Source: Ruminococcus sp. (lineage in GTDB: Bacteria > Bacillota > Clostridia > Oscillospirales > Ruminococcaceae). From it: a stretch of DNA of 42,243 bases. The position numbers and the translations under genes are program-made. Shown here piece after piece: positions 15,907 through 23,799 of this stretch. The DNA lies in the NCBI GenBank assembly GCA_017622925.1, contig JAGAQC010000023.1, forward strand, positions 1 to 42,243. The letters run 5' to 3'. The notes under the pieces were generated by a model. The model searched no databases. It was not told the DNA's origin and worked only from the letters and a program-made list of their open reading frames with translations. How positions within the stretch are numbered: the stretch's first letter is position 1; each line of letters opens with the position of its first letter.

Positions 15907-16836
15907 GTGAATCTTCTTCATCTTAAATATGCTGTTGAAACGGAAAAGGCAGGCTCGATAAACAAGGCGGCGGAAAATTTGTATATCGGTCAGCCTAATC
16001 TCAGCCGTGCTATAAAGGAGCTTGAAGCTTCTCTCGGGATAACGATATTTGCACGTTCCACAAAGGGAATGACAGTCACCCCCGAAGGCGAGGAGTTTCT
16101 CAGAAGTGCGAGAAAAATTTTAGCGGAAATAGATTCCCTTGAATCCATGTACAAAAGCGGAGTGAAAATAAAGCAGAAATTTTCGATTTCCGTACCTCGT
16201 GCCTGCTACATTTCCGAAGCCTTTGCAAGATTTTCAAGATCGCTCGATCGGGAAAGTCCTGCCGAATTGTTCTACAACGAAACAAATACCATGAACGTTA
16301 TAAAAAATATCCTTGAAAATGATTACAAGCTTGGAATTATCAGATATGCCGAGGATCATGACATGTATTTCAGAGAAATGCTGAATGGAAAGAACATCGT
16401 TCATGAGCTTGTTGCGGAGTTTTCATATGTACTGATAATGAGCGAGAAGCATCCTCTTGCAGAATGCGAGGACATACGCTATGAGGATCTTAAACCGTAT
16501 ATCGAGGTTTCTCACGCAGACCCGTTCATATCGTCTATGCCTGCTTGTGCGGTGAAAAAATCAGAACTGCCCGATGATATAGATAAAAAAATATTTATCT
16601 TTGAACGGGCAAGTCAGTTTGACCTGCTTTCCGAAAATACCGATACATTTATGTGGGTGTCTCTTGCGTCACAGGAGCTTCTTGAAAGATACGGTCTGGT
16701 TCTGAAAAAATGCTCGGACAACCGCCGTATTTACAAAGATGTTCTTATTTATCGTAAGGATTACCACCTCACCGACCTTGACAGGTGTTTTATCACAGAG
16801 CTTTGCAGATCGAAAAGACAGTATATTTCAAATTAA
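15907..16836 (+). CDS. LysR family transcriptional regulator
   Basis: 309 residues. The N-terminal winged helix-turn-helix (about 1-60) has the LysR pattern KAAENLYIGQPNLSRAIKELE followed by FARSTKGMTVTPEG. The C-terminal part is a weakly conserved effector-binding domain. GTG start at 15907 with AGGCGG upstream. It precedes the adhE promoter in the same direction, so it could act on adhE or on a distant target; LysR proteins usually act on divergent neighbours, and there is none here. The effector cannot be inferred. Confidence 0.9.
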   Translation: MNLLHLKYAVETEKAGSINKAAENLYIGQPNLSRAIKELEASLGITIFARSTKGMTVTPEGEEFLRSARKILAEIDSLESMYKSGVKIKQKFSISVPRACYISEAFARFSRSLDRESPAELFYNETNTMNVIKNILENDYKLGIIRYAEDHDMYFREMLNGKNIVHELVAEFSYVLIMSEKHPLAECEDIRYEDLKPYIEVSHADPFISSMPACAVKKSELPDDIDKKIFIFERASQFDLLSENTDTFMWVSLASQELLERYGLVLKKCSDNRRIYKDVLIYRKDYHLTDLDRCFITELCRSKRQYISN

Positions 16837-16875
16837 CTAAACGCCGCATAATTCCGCATATACAGCAGATAATAA

Positions 16876-16923
16876 AGGCAACACCGCACAAAGACCGCAT
16901 GACGGCTTTTTACGGTATTGCCT
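16876..16923. repeat. intergenic hairpin, REP-like
   Basis: Arms AGGCAACACCG (16876-16886) and CGGTATTGCCT (16913-16923) pair with one mismatch. An inner AAAGACCG/CGGCTTTT nearly pairs as well. No T-run follows, so it is a poor terminator for the LysR gene and may be a small palindromic repeat. The rest of 16837-17045 holds only the adhE promoter region. Confidence 0.5.
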
Positions 16924-16970
16924 AAATCGGGTATATCATAAAATACATTACTCATATATCAAAGAAGCAA

Positions 16971-16999
16971 TTCCCAAAGTATAAAAAGTGTGTTATAAT
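16971..16999 (+). promoter_or_regulatory. adhE promoter (extended -10)
   Basis: TTCCCA (16971-16976, weak -35), a 17-bp spacer, and TATAAT (16994-16999) preceded by TG at 16991-16992, an extended -10. Transcription should begin near 17006. It probably serves adhE and perhaps the whole run to hydA2, since no terminator is visible between them. Confidence 0.7.
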
Positions 17000-17007
17000 T
17001 TTAACAA
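16990..17007. promoter_or_regulatory. Rex-type operator overlapping the adhE -10 box
   Basis: GTGTTATAATTTTAACAA compares with the clostridial Rex consensus TTGTTAANNNNTTAACAA: 5 of 7 in the left half and 7 of 7 in the right. It covers the -10 box, the usual place for Rex repression. Rex leaves DNA when NADH/NAD+ is high, which would turn on ethanol formation. No rex gene is in the window. Confidence 0.7.
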
Positions 17008-17045
17008 GGATGAACTTTACGTAATAATTATACGGAGGAAATAAA

Positions 17046-19751
17046 ATGGAAACGAAAAATTATGAGATCGTTGACGGCGTTGAAAAGCTTGAAGCTGCAA
17101 TTGAACGTATAAGAAAGGCACAGCAGATTTTTTCCGCCTATACTCAGGAGCAGGTCGATAAAATTTTTCTTGCTGCCGCTTCTGCTGCAAACAAGCAGCG
17201 CATTCCCTTGGCAAAGCTTGCCGTTGAGGAAACGGGAATGGGTATCGTTGAGGATAAGGTGATAAAGAATCACTACGCCTCGGAGTACATTTATAACGCC
17301 TATAAAAATGTAAAAACCTGCGGCGTTATCGAGGAAAACAAGTCCTACGGCATAAAAAAAGTCGCCGACCCGATAGGCGTAATTGCCGCTGTTATACCTA
17401 CTACAAATCCTACGTCAACGGCTATATTTAAGACGCTCCTTGCTCTTAAAACACGAAACGGAATTATCATCAGTCCTCACCCGAGAGCGAAAAAGTCCAC
17501 AATTGAAGCTGCAAAAGTAGTCCTTGAAGCGGCTGTCGAGGCAGGCGCGCCCGAGGGCATTATCGGCTGGATAGACGTTCCGAGCCTCGAAATGACTAAT
17601 CTCGTAATGAAGGAAGCGGACATTATCCTTGCAACAGGCGGTCCGGGAATGGTCAAGGCTGCCTATTCAAGCGGAAAACCGGCTCTCGGAGTAGGCGCGG
17701 GAAATACTCCTGCAATTATTGACGAAACAGCCGATGTTATCCTTGCGGTCAATTCCATTGTCCATTCAAAGACCTTTGATAACGGTATGATATGCGCTTC
17801 CGAGCAGTCGGTTATAGTTCATGAGAAAATCTACGATGCGGTCAAAAACGAATTTTCCGCACGGGGCTGTTATTTCCTCGATCTCGAGGAGACTGAAAAG
17901 GTTCGCAAAACTATCCTTATCAACGGTGCGCTGAACGCTAAAATAGTCGGTCAGACGGCTCATACCATTGCAAGGCTTGCAGGCGTGAGCGTCCCCGAGG
18001 GTACAAAAATTCTCATAGGCGAAGTTGAAAGTACGGATATTTCTGAGGAATTTGCTCACGAAAAGCTTTCTCCCGTACTTGCTATGTACAAAGCAAAGGA
18101 TATTGAGGACGCTTTCGGTAAGGCGGAACAGCTTATTGCGGACGGCGGATACGGTCATACTTCTTCAATTTATCTCAATGCGGCAACTGAGACAGATAAG
18201 CTCGACGAGTTCGCCGCGCGCATGAAAACCTGCCGTATACTGGTGAATACTCCCTCATCGCAGGGCGGTATCGGCGACATTTATAACTTTATGCTTGCTC
18301 CGTCCCTCACTCTCGGCTGCGGTTCATGGGGAGGAAATTCCGTCAGTGAGAACGTCGGTGTAAAGCATCTTATAAATATCAAGACTGTTGCGGAGAGGAG
18401 AGAAAATATGCTGTGGTTCAGAGCGCCCGAAAAGATTTATTTAAAGCGAGGCTGTCTGCCTTTGGCTCTCGACGAGCTGAAAAATGTCATGGGCAGGAAA
18501 AAGGCGTTTATCGTTACCGACAGTTTCCTTTCCAAAAACGGTTATACCAAGCCTATTACCGATAAGCTGAACGAATTGGGCATACGTTATGCGGAGTTCT
18601 CCGACGTTGAACCCGATCCGACTCTTGCAAGCGCAAAAGCAGGCGCAGAGCTGATGAAGTCCTTTGAACCTGACTGCATTATCGCATTGGGCGGCGGTTC
18701 GGCTATGGACGCCGCAAAGATAATGTGGGTCCTTTACGAGCATCCCGAGGCTGACTTTATGGATATGGCTATGCGCTTTATGGATATACGCAAGCGTGTA
18801 TACACGTTCCCGAAAATGGGCGAAAAAGCGTACTTTATCGCTATCCCCACATCGGCTGGAACAGGCTCTGAGGTCACTCCCTTTGCCGTTATTACCGATG
18901 AAAAAAGCGGTATAAAATATCCTCTTGCCGACTATGAATTACTTCCGAATATGGCTGTTATCGACACTGATTTCCACATGAGCGCGCCCAAGGGACTTAC
19001 TGCCGCTTCCGGAATAGACGCTGTAACTCATGCTCTTGAAGCATACGCTTCTATGCTTGCTACGGACTATACCGACGGTCTTGCGCTTCGTGCGTTAAAG
19101 GTTATTTTTGAATATCTGCCCCGTGCATACGACAACGGTCAGAATGACACCGAAGCCCGTGAGAAAATGGCTAATGCAGCGACTATGGCAGGCATGGCTT
19201 TCGCTAACGCATTTTTGGGCGTATGCCACTCAATGGCGCATAAATTAGGAGCATTCCACCACCTTCCCCACGGCGTTGCAAATGCGCTTATGATCGAGGA
19301 GGTTCTGAGGTTCAATGCAAGCGAAGCTCCCGTTAAAATGGGTACTTTTTCTCAGTACGGTCATCCCCATACCCTTGCGCGATATGCGGAGATTGCCGAT
19401 TACTTGGGAGTTGTCGGCAGAAACGATAATGAAAAGTTAGAGGGACTTATTGCTAAGATAAACGAACTCAAGGAACGTGTGGGAATTAAGAAGTCTATCA
19501 GAGAGTACAATATTGATGAGAAGGACTTCCTTGAACGTTTGGACGAAATGACCGAGCAGGCGTTTGACGACCAGTGTACAGGAGCAAATCCACGCTATCC
19601 TCTTATGAGCGAGATCAGGCAGATGTATCTTAACGCATACTACGGCGGAAAGCATTTTACCGAGAATGAAATGCCCGATAATGCTTCGGAGCTTAAAAGC
19701 GCCGATTCGGACAGCGTTAAGCAGACTTATGTAAAGTCACTCAGAAAGTAA
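17046..19751 (+). CDS. adhE: bifunctional acetaldehyde-CoA/alcohol dehydrogenase
   Basis: 901 residues. The N-terminal half is a CoA-acylating aldehyde dehydrogenase with Cys250 in the catalytic block MICASEQSVIV and the nucleotide site GGPGMV. The C-terminal half is an iron-dependent alcohol dehydrogenase: GGGSAMDAAK, GTGSEVTPFAVI, and the metal-binding histidines around HSMAHKLGAFHH and LPHGVANAL. It reduces acetyl-CoA to ethanol with two NADH and forms spirosomes in related bacteria. Full length and intact. AGGAGGAAAT-type ribosome binding site at about 17034-17040. In Ruminococcus albus the homologue (Aad) heads the transcript with hydS and hydA2, the same order seen here. Confidence 0.98.
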   Translation: METKNYEIVDGVEKLEAAIERIRKAQQIFSAYTQEQVDKIFLAAASAANKQRIPLAKLAVEETGMGIVEDKVIKNHYASEYIYNAYKNVKTCGVIEENKSYGIKKVADPIGVIAAVIPTTNPTSTAIFKTLLALKTRNGIIISPHPRAKKSTIEAAKVVLEAAVEAGAPEGIIGWIDVPSLEMTNLVMKEADIILATGGPGMVKAAYSSGKPALGVGAGNTPAIIDETADVILAVNSIVHSKTFDNGMICASEQSVIVHEKIYDAVKNEFSARGCYFLDLEETEKVRKTILINGALNAKIVGQTAHTIARLAGVSVPEGTKILIGEVESTDISEEFAHEKLSPVLAMYKAKDIEDAFGKAEQLIADGGYGHTSSIYLNAATETDKLDEFAARMKTCRILVNTPSSQGGIGDIYNFMLAPSLTLGCGSWGGNSVSENVGVKHLINIKTVAERRENMLWFRAPEKIYLKRGCLPLALDELKNVMGRKKAFIVTDSFLSKNGYTKPITDKLNELGIRYAEFSDVEPDPTLASAKAGAELMKSFEPDCIIALGGGSAMDAAKIMWVLYEHPEADFMDMAMRFMDIRKRVYTFPKMGEKAYFIAIPTSAGTGSEVTPFAVITDEKSGIKYPLADYELLPNMAVIDTDFHMSAPKGLTAASGIDAVTHALEAYASMLATDYTDGLALRALKVIFEYLPRAYDNGQNDTEAREKMANAATMAGMAFANAFLGVCHSMAHKLGAFHHLPHGVANALMIEEVLRFNASEAPVKMGTFSQYGHPHTLARYAEIADYLGVVGRNDNEKLEGLIAKINELKERVGIKKSIREYNIDEKDFLERLDEMTEQAFDDQCTGANPRYPLMSEIRQMYLNAYYGGKHFTENEMPDNASELKSADSDSVKQTYVKSLRK

Positions 19752-19763
19752 GGAGGTCAGAGT

Positions 19764-20513
19764 ATGAATCTTGAAAGAGTTATCGCAGTAAGAAATGCCA
19801 AGACCGTGTACCGTGACGGAAATCGGTGCATTAAAATTTTCGATTCGGATTATTCAAAGGCTGATGTTCTGAACGAGGCTCTCAATCAGGCTCGTGTTGA
19901 GGAAACAGGTCTGAATATCCCGAGAATAATCGAAGTAACTACGATAGACGGCAAGTGGGCTATCGTTTCGGATTACATCAAAGGACAGACTCTTGACAGG
20001 CTTATGGCTGAAAATCCCGATAAAAAGGACGAGTATCTTGAAATGTTCACGGAGCTTCAGCTTGAAGTGCAGTCAAAGAACTGCCCAATGCTCAACAAGC
20101 TTAAAGACAAAATGAACCGTAAAATTTCACAGGCTGAGCTTGACGCCACAACGCGCTATGACCTGCATACACGTCTTGAGGGTATGCCGAAGCACAACAA
20201 GCTGTGTCATGGCGACTTCAATCCCTCCAATATCATTATTGATGAGAACGGAACGCCGTATATTCTTGATTGGTCGCATGCAACTCAGGGAAACGCCTCC
20301 GCAGACGCTGCAAGGACGTATCTGCTTTTTTGGCTCAGCGGCGACATTGATGCAGCCGAAAAATATCTGTACCTTTTCTGCGACAAGAGCGGAACGCCTC
20401 GTTCCTACGTGCAGAAGTGGCTGCCTATCGTTGCGGCTTCACAGTCCGTCAAGGGCAACGAAAAGGAACGTGAATTTCTGCTCTCTTGGGTAGACGTTGT
20501 GGACTATGAATAG
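19764..20513 (+). CDS. APH/choline-kinase-fold phosphotransferase
   Basis: 249 residues with a protein-kinase-like fold. The catalytic loop CHGDFNPSNIIID has Asp151, and ILDWSHA carries the metal-binding aspartate. AAGGAGG precedes the ATG, 12 bp after adhE. In the R. albus unit a kinase is listed at this position, so this is probably its counterpart and may phosphorylate a signalling partner of the HydS system; that is inference. The APH family also includes sugar and antibiotic kinases, but the setting gives no reason to expect drug resistance. The TAG stop is formed by the first bases of the palindromic element, so the C-terminus might have been trimmed by its insertion. Confidence 0.85.
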   Translation: MNLERVIAVRNAKTVYRDGNRCIKIFDSDYSKADVLNEALNQARVEETGLNIPRIIEVTTIDGKWAIVSDYIKGQTLDRLMAENPDKKDEYLEMFTELQLEVQSKNCPMLNKLKDKMNRKISQAELDATTRYDLHTRLEGMPKHNKLCHGDFNPSNIIIDENGTPYILDWSHATQGNASADAARTYLLFWLSGDIDAAEKYLYLFCDKSGTPRSYVQKWLPIVAASQSVKGNEKEREFLLSWVDVVDYE

Positions 20514-20673
20514 ACCTACTCGGGAACTGGGAAGCACTGTCTGACTTGTCTTTTTTGCGCTGTGCTTTGCCAGCTTTCCTTGCAATACATACAGTATTCC
20601 TGCGGAAACCTGACTTTGCACAGCACAAAAAATCCTGCGTCATACAGCACTTTCCAGTTTCCGAGGAGGTCTA
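20511..20673. mobile_element. 163-bp palindromic MITE-like element
   Basis: The whole stretch is one imperfect palindrome with arms of about 80 nt. The ends are TAGACCTACTCGGGAACTGG and its near reverse complement CCAGTTTCCGAGGAGGTCTA. Inner arms TTTTTTGCGCTGTGC and GCACAGCACAAAAAA also pair. A 75-bp relative lies at 30123-30197. Both begin and end with TA, as expected for elements that duplicate a TA target. It fills the gap between the kinase and [2Fe-2S] genes and supplies the kinase stop codon. No coding capacity. Confidence 0.78.
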
Positions 20674-20694
20674 ATAAAAACGGAGGTTTTATCT

Positions 20695-20937
20695 ATGAAA
20701 GTAACAGTATGTATAGGCAGCTCATGCCACCTGAAAGGCTCTCGTCAGGTGGTGGAGCAGCTCCAGCACCTGATCGGTATGAATGATCTGAAAGATTCCG
20801 TAGAGCTTGGCGGTACGTTCTGCATGGGCAAATGTCAGCAGGGCGTATGCGTTTCCGTAGACGATAAATGCTTCTCGGTAACGCCAGAGACCGTCGGCGA
20901 ATTTTTCAGGACCGAAATTCTTGAAAAACTTACATAA
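20695..20937 (+). CDS. small [2Fe-2S] thioredoxin-like ferredoxin
   Basis: 80 residues resembling the NuoE/HydC-type thioredoxin-like [2Fe-2S] domain. Cys6 and Cys11 (CIGSSC) and Cys43 and Cys47 (CMGKC) give the C-x4-C...C-x3-C ligand set. It should act as a small electron carrier in the cytoplasm, most likely serving HydS or HydA2. ACGGAGG precedes the ATG. Its stop overlaps the ribosome binding site of hydS, so the two are coupled. Confidence 0.9.
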   Translation: MKVTVCIGSSCHLKGSRQVVEQLQHLIGMNDLKDSVELGGTFCMGKCQQGVCVSVDDKCFSVTPETVGEFFRTEILEKLT

Positions 20938-20950
20938 GGGAGTGCGCACG

Positions 20951-22624
20951 ATGTCAGACTACCTGAAACTTAAAAAATCCAACTGTAAAAACTGCTATAA
21001 ATGTATCCGTCATTGTCCCGTGAAATCAATTCGTTTTTCGGGAAATCAGGCTCATATCATCGGAGATGAGTGCATTCTCTGCGGACAATGCTTTGTGGTA
21101 TGTCCTCAGAATGCCAAGGAGATAGTTGACGATACGGAAAAGGTAAAGGTTCTCATGCAGGATAGTCCTGTTGTTGTTAGTCTTGCGCCGTCCTTTGCGG
21201 CTAATTACAACGGCGTAGGCATCGGAGCAATGACCGAGGCTCTGAAACAACTGGGATTCCATGCGGTCGAGGAAACTGCGATAGGCGCGACTATGGTCAA
21301 AACGGAATACGAGCGCATGATCAATGAAGAAAACCGTGATGTGGTAATTTCTTCTTGCTGCCATTCCGTAAATCTGCTTATTCAGAAATATTTTCCAACG
21401 GCTCTGCCGTATCTTGCGGACGTTTTGTCGCCCATGCAGGCTCATTGTTCCGACCTGAAAAAACGCTATCCTGCGGCAAAAACGGTGTTTATCGGACCGT
21501 GCGTTTCCAAAAAGGACGAAGCAGGCAGATATAAGGGAACGGTTGACGCCGTATTGACCTTCGAGGAGCTTTCCGCATGGCTTAAAGCCGAAAATATCGA
21601 GCTGAAAGAAGTTCCCGACAGCGAGGAAAAAAGCCGTGCGAGATTTTTCCCCACAACAGGCGGAATCCTCAAAACTATGGCGTGCAATAATCCCAAATAT
21701 ACATATATGGCTGTAGACGGTGTGGAGAACTGTATTGCCGCGCTGAAAGAGATCGAGAGCGGTAATATCAAAAACTGCTTCATAGAAATGTCAGCCTGTG
21801 TGGGAAGCTGCGTGGGCGGTCCTGTTATGGAAAAGCGTCATCGTTCGCCTATCCGCGATTATTCGGCAATTGCGAGATTTGCAGGTAAGCTGGATTTTGA
21901 TGTGGATATGCCCGAGTCGGAGGAGATCAGGAGACCATTTGAAATGATCGACCGCAATATCCGACAGCCCTCCGAGAGTGAGATAGCCGCTATTCTTCGT
22001 CAGATGGGCAAGATAAAGCAGTCCGACGAGCTGAACTGCGGTTCGTGCGGCTACAATACCTGCCGTGAAAAAGCGATCGCTATATATCAGGGCAAGGCGG
22101 AGATCTCAATGTGCCTGCCTTTCCTGAAAGACAAAGCCGAGAGCTTTTCGGACAACGTGGTGAACAATACTCCCAACGGACTTATTGTTCTTAACGAGAG
22201 CCTTGAAGTTCAGCAGATAAACAATGCCGCAAGAAAGATCATGAATATCCGCTATGCTTCCGATGTTCTTGGAGAACAGGTGATCCGTATCCTTGACCCT
22301 GCCGTTTTCTTAGAAGTTCTCAACGGCGGAAAAGATGTGCGTGATCGGCGTATCTACCTTGCGGAATACAAAAAATATGTTGAACAGTCTGTTATATACG
22401 ACAAGGAATATCATCTGCTTATCTGCATTATGAGCGATGTTACCGACGAGGAAACAGAACGTGAGAAGAAAGAAAATATCAGCCGTCAGACTGTTGAGAT
22501 CGCTGATAAGGTCGTAGACAAGCAGATGCGCATCGTTCAGGAAATAGCGTCGCTTTTAGGTGAAACTGCGGCTGAAACGAAGATCGCGCTTTCCAAATTA
22601 AAGGAGAGTATCGCAGATGAATAA
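20951..22624 (+). CDS. hydS: putative H2-sensing [FeFe]-hydrogenase with PAS domain
   Basis: 557 residues. Two [4Fe-4S] sites come first (Cys12, 15, 18, 22 and Cys41, 44, 47, 51). The H-cluster domain follows: L1 SSCCHSVN (Cys136, 137), L2 GPCVSKKDE (Cys184), L3 EMSACVGSCVGG (Cys283, 287). Then comes a CGSCGYNTC Fe-S motif, a PAS domain (about 405-510, NTPNGLIVLNESLEVQQINNA) and a helical tail. This layout is that of group C sensory hydrogenases (HydS). ATG 20951 is preferred over 20921 because AAGGGAG lies 9 nt before it and the protein then starts just ahead of the first cluster. The PP2C gene overlaps its stop, pointing to a sensor-phosphatase pair. Confidence 0.93.
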   Translation: MSDYLKLKKSNCKNCYKCIRHCPVKSIRFSGNQAHIIGDECILCGQCFVVCPQNAKEIVDDTEKVKVLMQDSPVVVSLAPSFAANYNGVGIGAMTEALKQLGFHAVEETAIGATMVKTEYERMINEENRDVVISSCCHSVNLLIQKYFPTALPYLADVLSPMQAHCSDLKKRYPAAKTVFIGPCVSKKDEAGRYKGTVDAVLTFEELSAWLKAENIELKEVPDSEEKSRARFFPTTGGILKTMACNNPKYTYMAVDGVENCIAALKEIESGNIKNCFIEMSACVGSCVGGPVMEKRHRSPIRDYSAIARFAGKLDFDVDMPESEEIRRPFEMIDRNIRQPSESEIAAILRQMGKIKQSDELNCGSCGYNTCREKAIAIYQGKAEISMCLPFLKDKAESFSDNVVNNTPNGLIVLNESLEVQQINNAARKIMNIRYASDVLGEQVIRILDPAVFLEVLNGGKDVRDRRIYLAEYKKYVEQSVIYDKEYHLLICIMSDVTDEETEREKKENISRQTVEIADKVVDKQMRIVQEIASLLGETAAETKIALSKLKESIADE

Positions 22625-23789
22625 TCTTTGTACAGATATAGGCTGGAAAAGTATAAATCATGCAGGAGAACAGTTGTGCGGCGATCATGTTGACATTGTT
22701 GAGCAGGATGAAAATTCTTCCGTAATTGTGCTTGCCGACGGTCTGGGAAGCGGCGTTAAGGCAAGTATACTGTCCACTCTGACATCAAAAATAATCTCGA
22801 CCATGATGGCGAACGGTCTGTCGATCGAAGACTGCGTGGAAACTATTGCCGCAACGTTGCCGATATGTTCGGTTCGGGGAGTTGCCTATTCAACGTTCAC
22901 CATAATTCATCTCATTAACAACGAAACGGCAGAGCTTATCCAGTATGACAACCCAATGGCAATACTTATTCGTGACGGCAAAAATTACGATTACAATGCC
23001 ACGGAAATGCACATCGGCGGCAAAAAGATATTCCGTTCGTCTATCAAGCTTCAGGAGGGCGATGTTTTTGTTGCCATGAGCGACGGCTGTCCTCATGCGG
23101 GAATAGGCATAGGATATAATTTCGGCTGGCAGAGGGACGATATAATAACGTATATGGAGGCTCTTGCAAATGCGGGATATACGGCAAAAACGCTATCAAC
23201 ATATCTCGTTGACGAGGTAAACGATCTTTACGGGGGACAGCCGGGGGACGATGCCACAGCCTGTGTGGTCAAGGTACGCAGACGCGAGCCTATGAACATA
23301 CTTTTCGGACCTCCGTCAAATCGTGACGACTGCGGACGCATGATGTCGCTGTTTTTCTCCAAGGAGGGCAAGCATATCATATGCGGAGGAACGACTTCAA
23401 CGATCGCCGCAAAATATCTCCGCCGTCCTCTAAGAGCAAGTATCGAATATGAAAAATCGGACGTTCCTCCAATTGCCAAGATAGAGGGCGTAGACCTTGT
23501 TACGGAGGGCGTTATTACAGTGAATAAAGTGCTTTCCTATGCGGAGGATTACCTCAGCGGAAATGAGCTTTACGAGGAATGGAGTCAACGCAGAGACGGT
23601 GCTTCGCTTATATGTCAGCTTCTGTTCGAGGAGGCTACGGACATCAATTTTTACGTTGGCAGAGCCATGAATCCGGCTCATCAGAATCCCGATCTTCCCA
23701 TAAATTTCAGCATCAAAATGAAGCTTGTGGAGGAGCTTTCACGCTGTCTGAAGCAAATGGGAAAGCGAATTAAAGTCAGCTATTTCTAA
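22617..23789 (+). CDS. PP2C/SpoIIE-type serine/threonine phosphatase
   Basis: 390 residues. The N-terminal domain (about 1-225) is a PP2C phosphatase with metal-binding motifs ADGLGSG (Asp41), VAMSDG and PGDDATACVVKV. A further domain (about 228-390), opening MNILFGPPSNRDDCGRMM, is not one I recognise but seems to belong with hydrogenase-linked phosphatases. AAAGGAGAG upstream; it overlaps the hydS stop by 8 bp. Its likely job is to reverse phosphorylation under control of HydS. Dephosphorylation targets are unknown; the upstream kinase is the obvious counter-enzyme. Confidence 0.88.
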   Translation: MNNLCTDIGWKSINHAGEQLCGDHVDIVEQDENSSVIVLADGLGSGVKASILSTLTSKIISTMMANGLSIEDCVETIAATLPICSVRGVAYSTFTIIHLINNETAELIQYDNPMAILIRDGKNYDYNATEMHIGGKKIFRSSIKLQEGDVFVAMSDGCPHAGIGIGYNFGWQRDDIITYMEALANAGYTAKTLSTYLVDEVNDLYGGQPGDDATACVVKVRRREPMNILFGPPSNRDDCGRMMSLFFSKEGKHIICGGTTSTIAAKYLRRPLRASIEYEKSDVPPIAKIEGVDLVTEGVITVNKVLSYAEDYLSGNELYEEWSQRRDGASLICQLLFEEATDINFYVGRAMNPAHQNPDLPINFSIKMKLVEELSRCLKQMGKRIKVSYF

Positions 23790-23799
23790 GGAGACATAT

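Noticed and set aside
19764-20513. Aminoglycoside-resistance kinase
   Set aside because: Only the general APH fold motifs are present, and the gene sits inside an ethanol/hydrogen operon; a cellular or signalling kinase is more likely.
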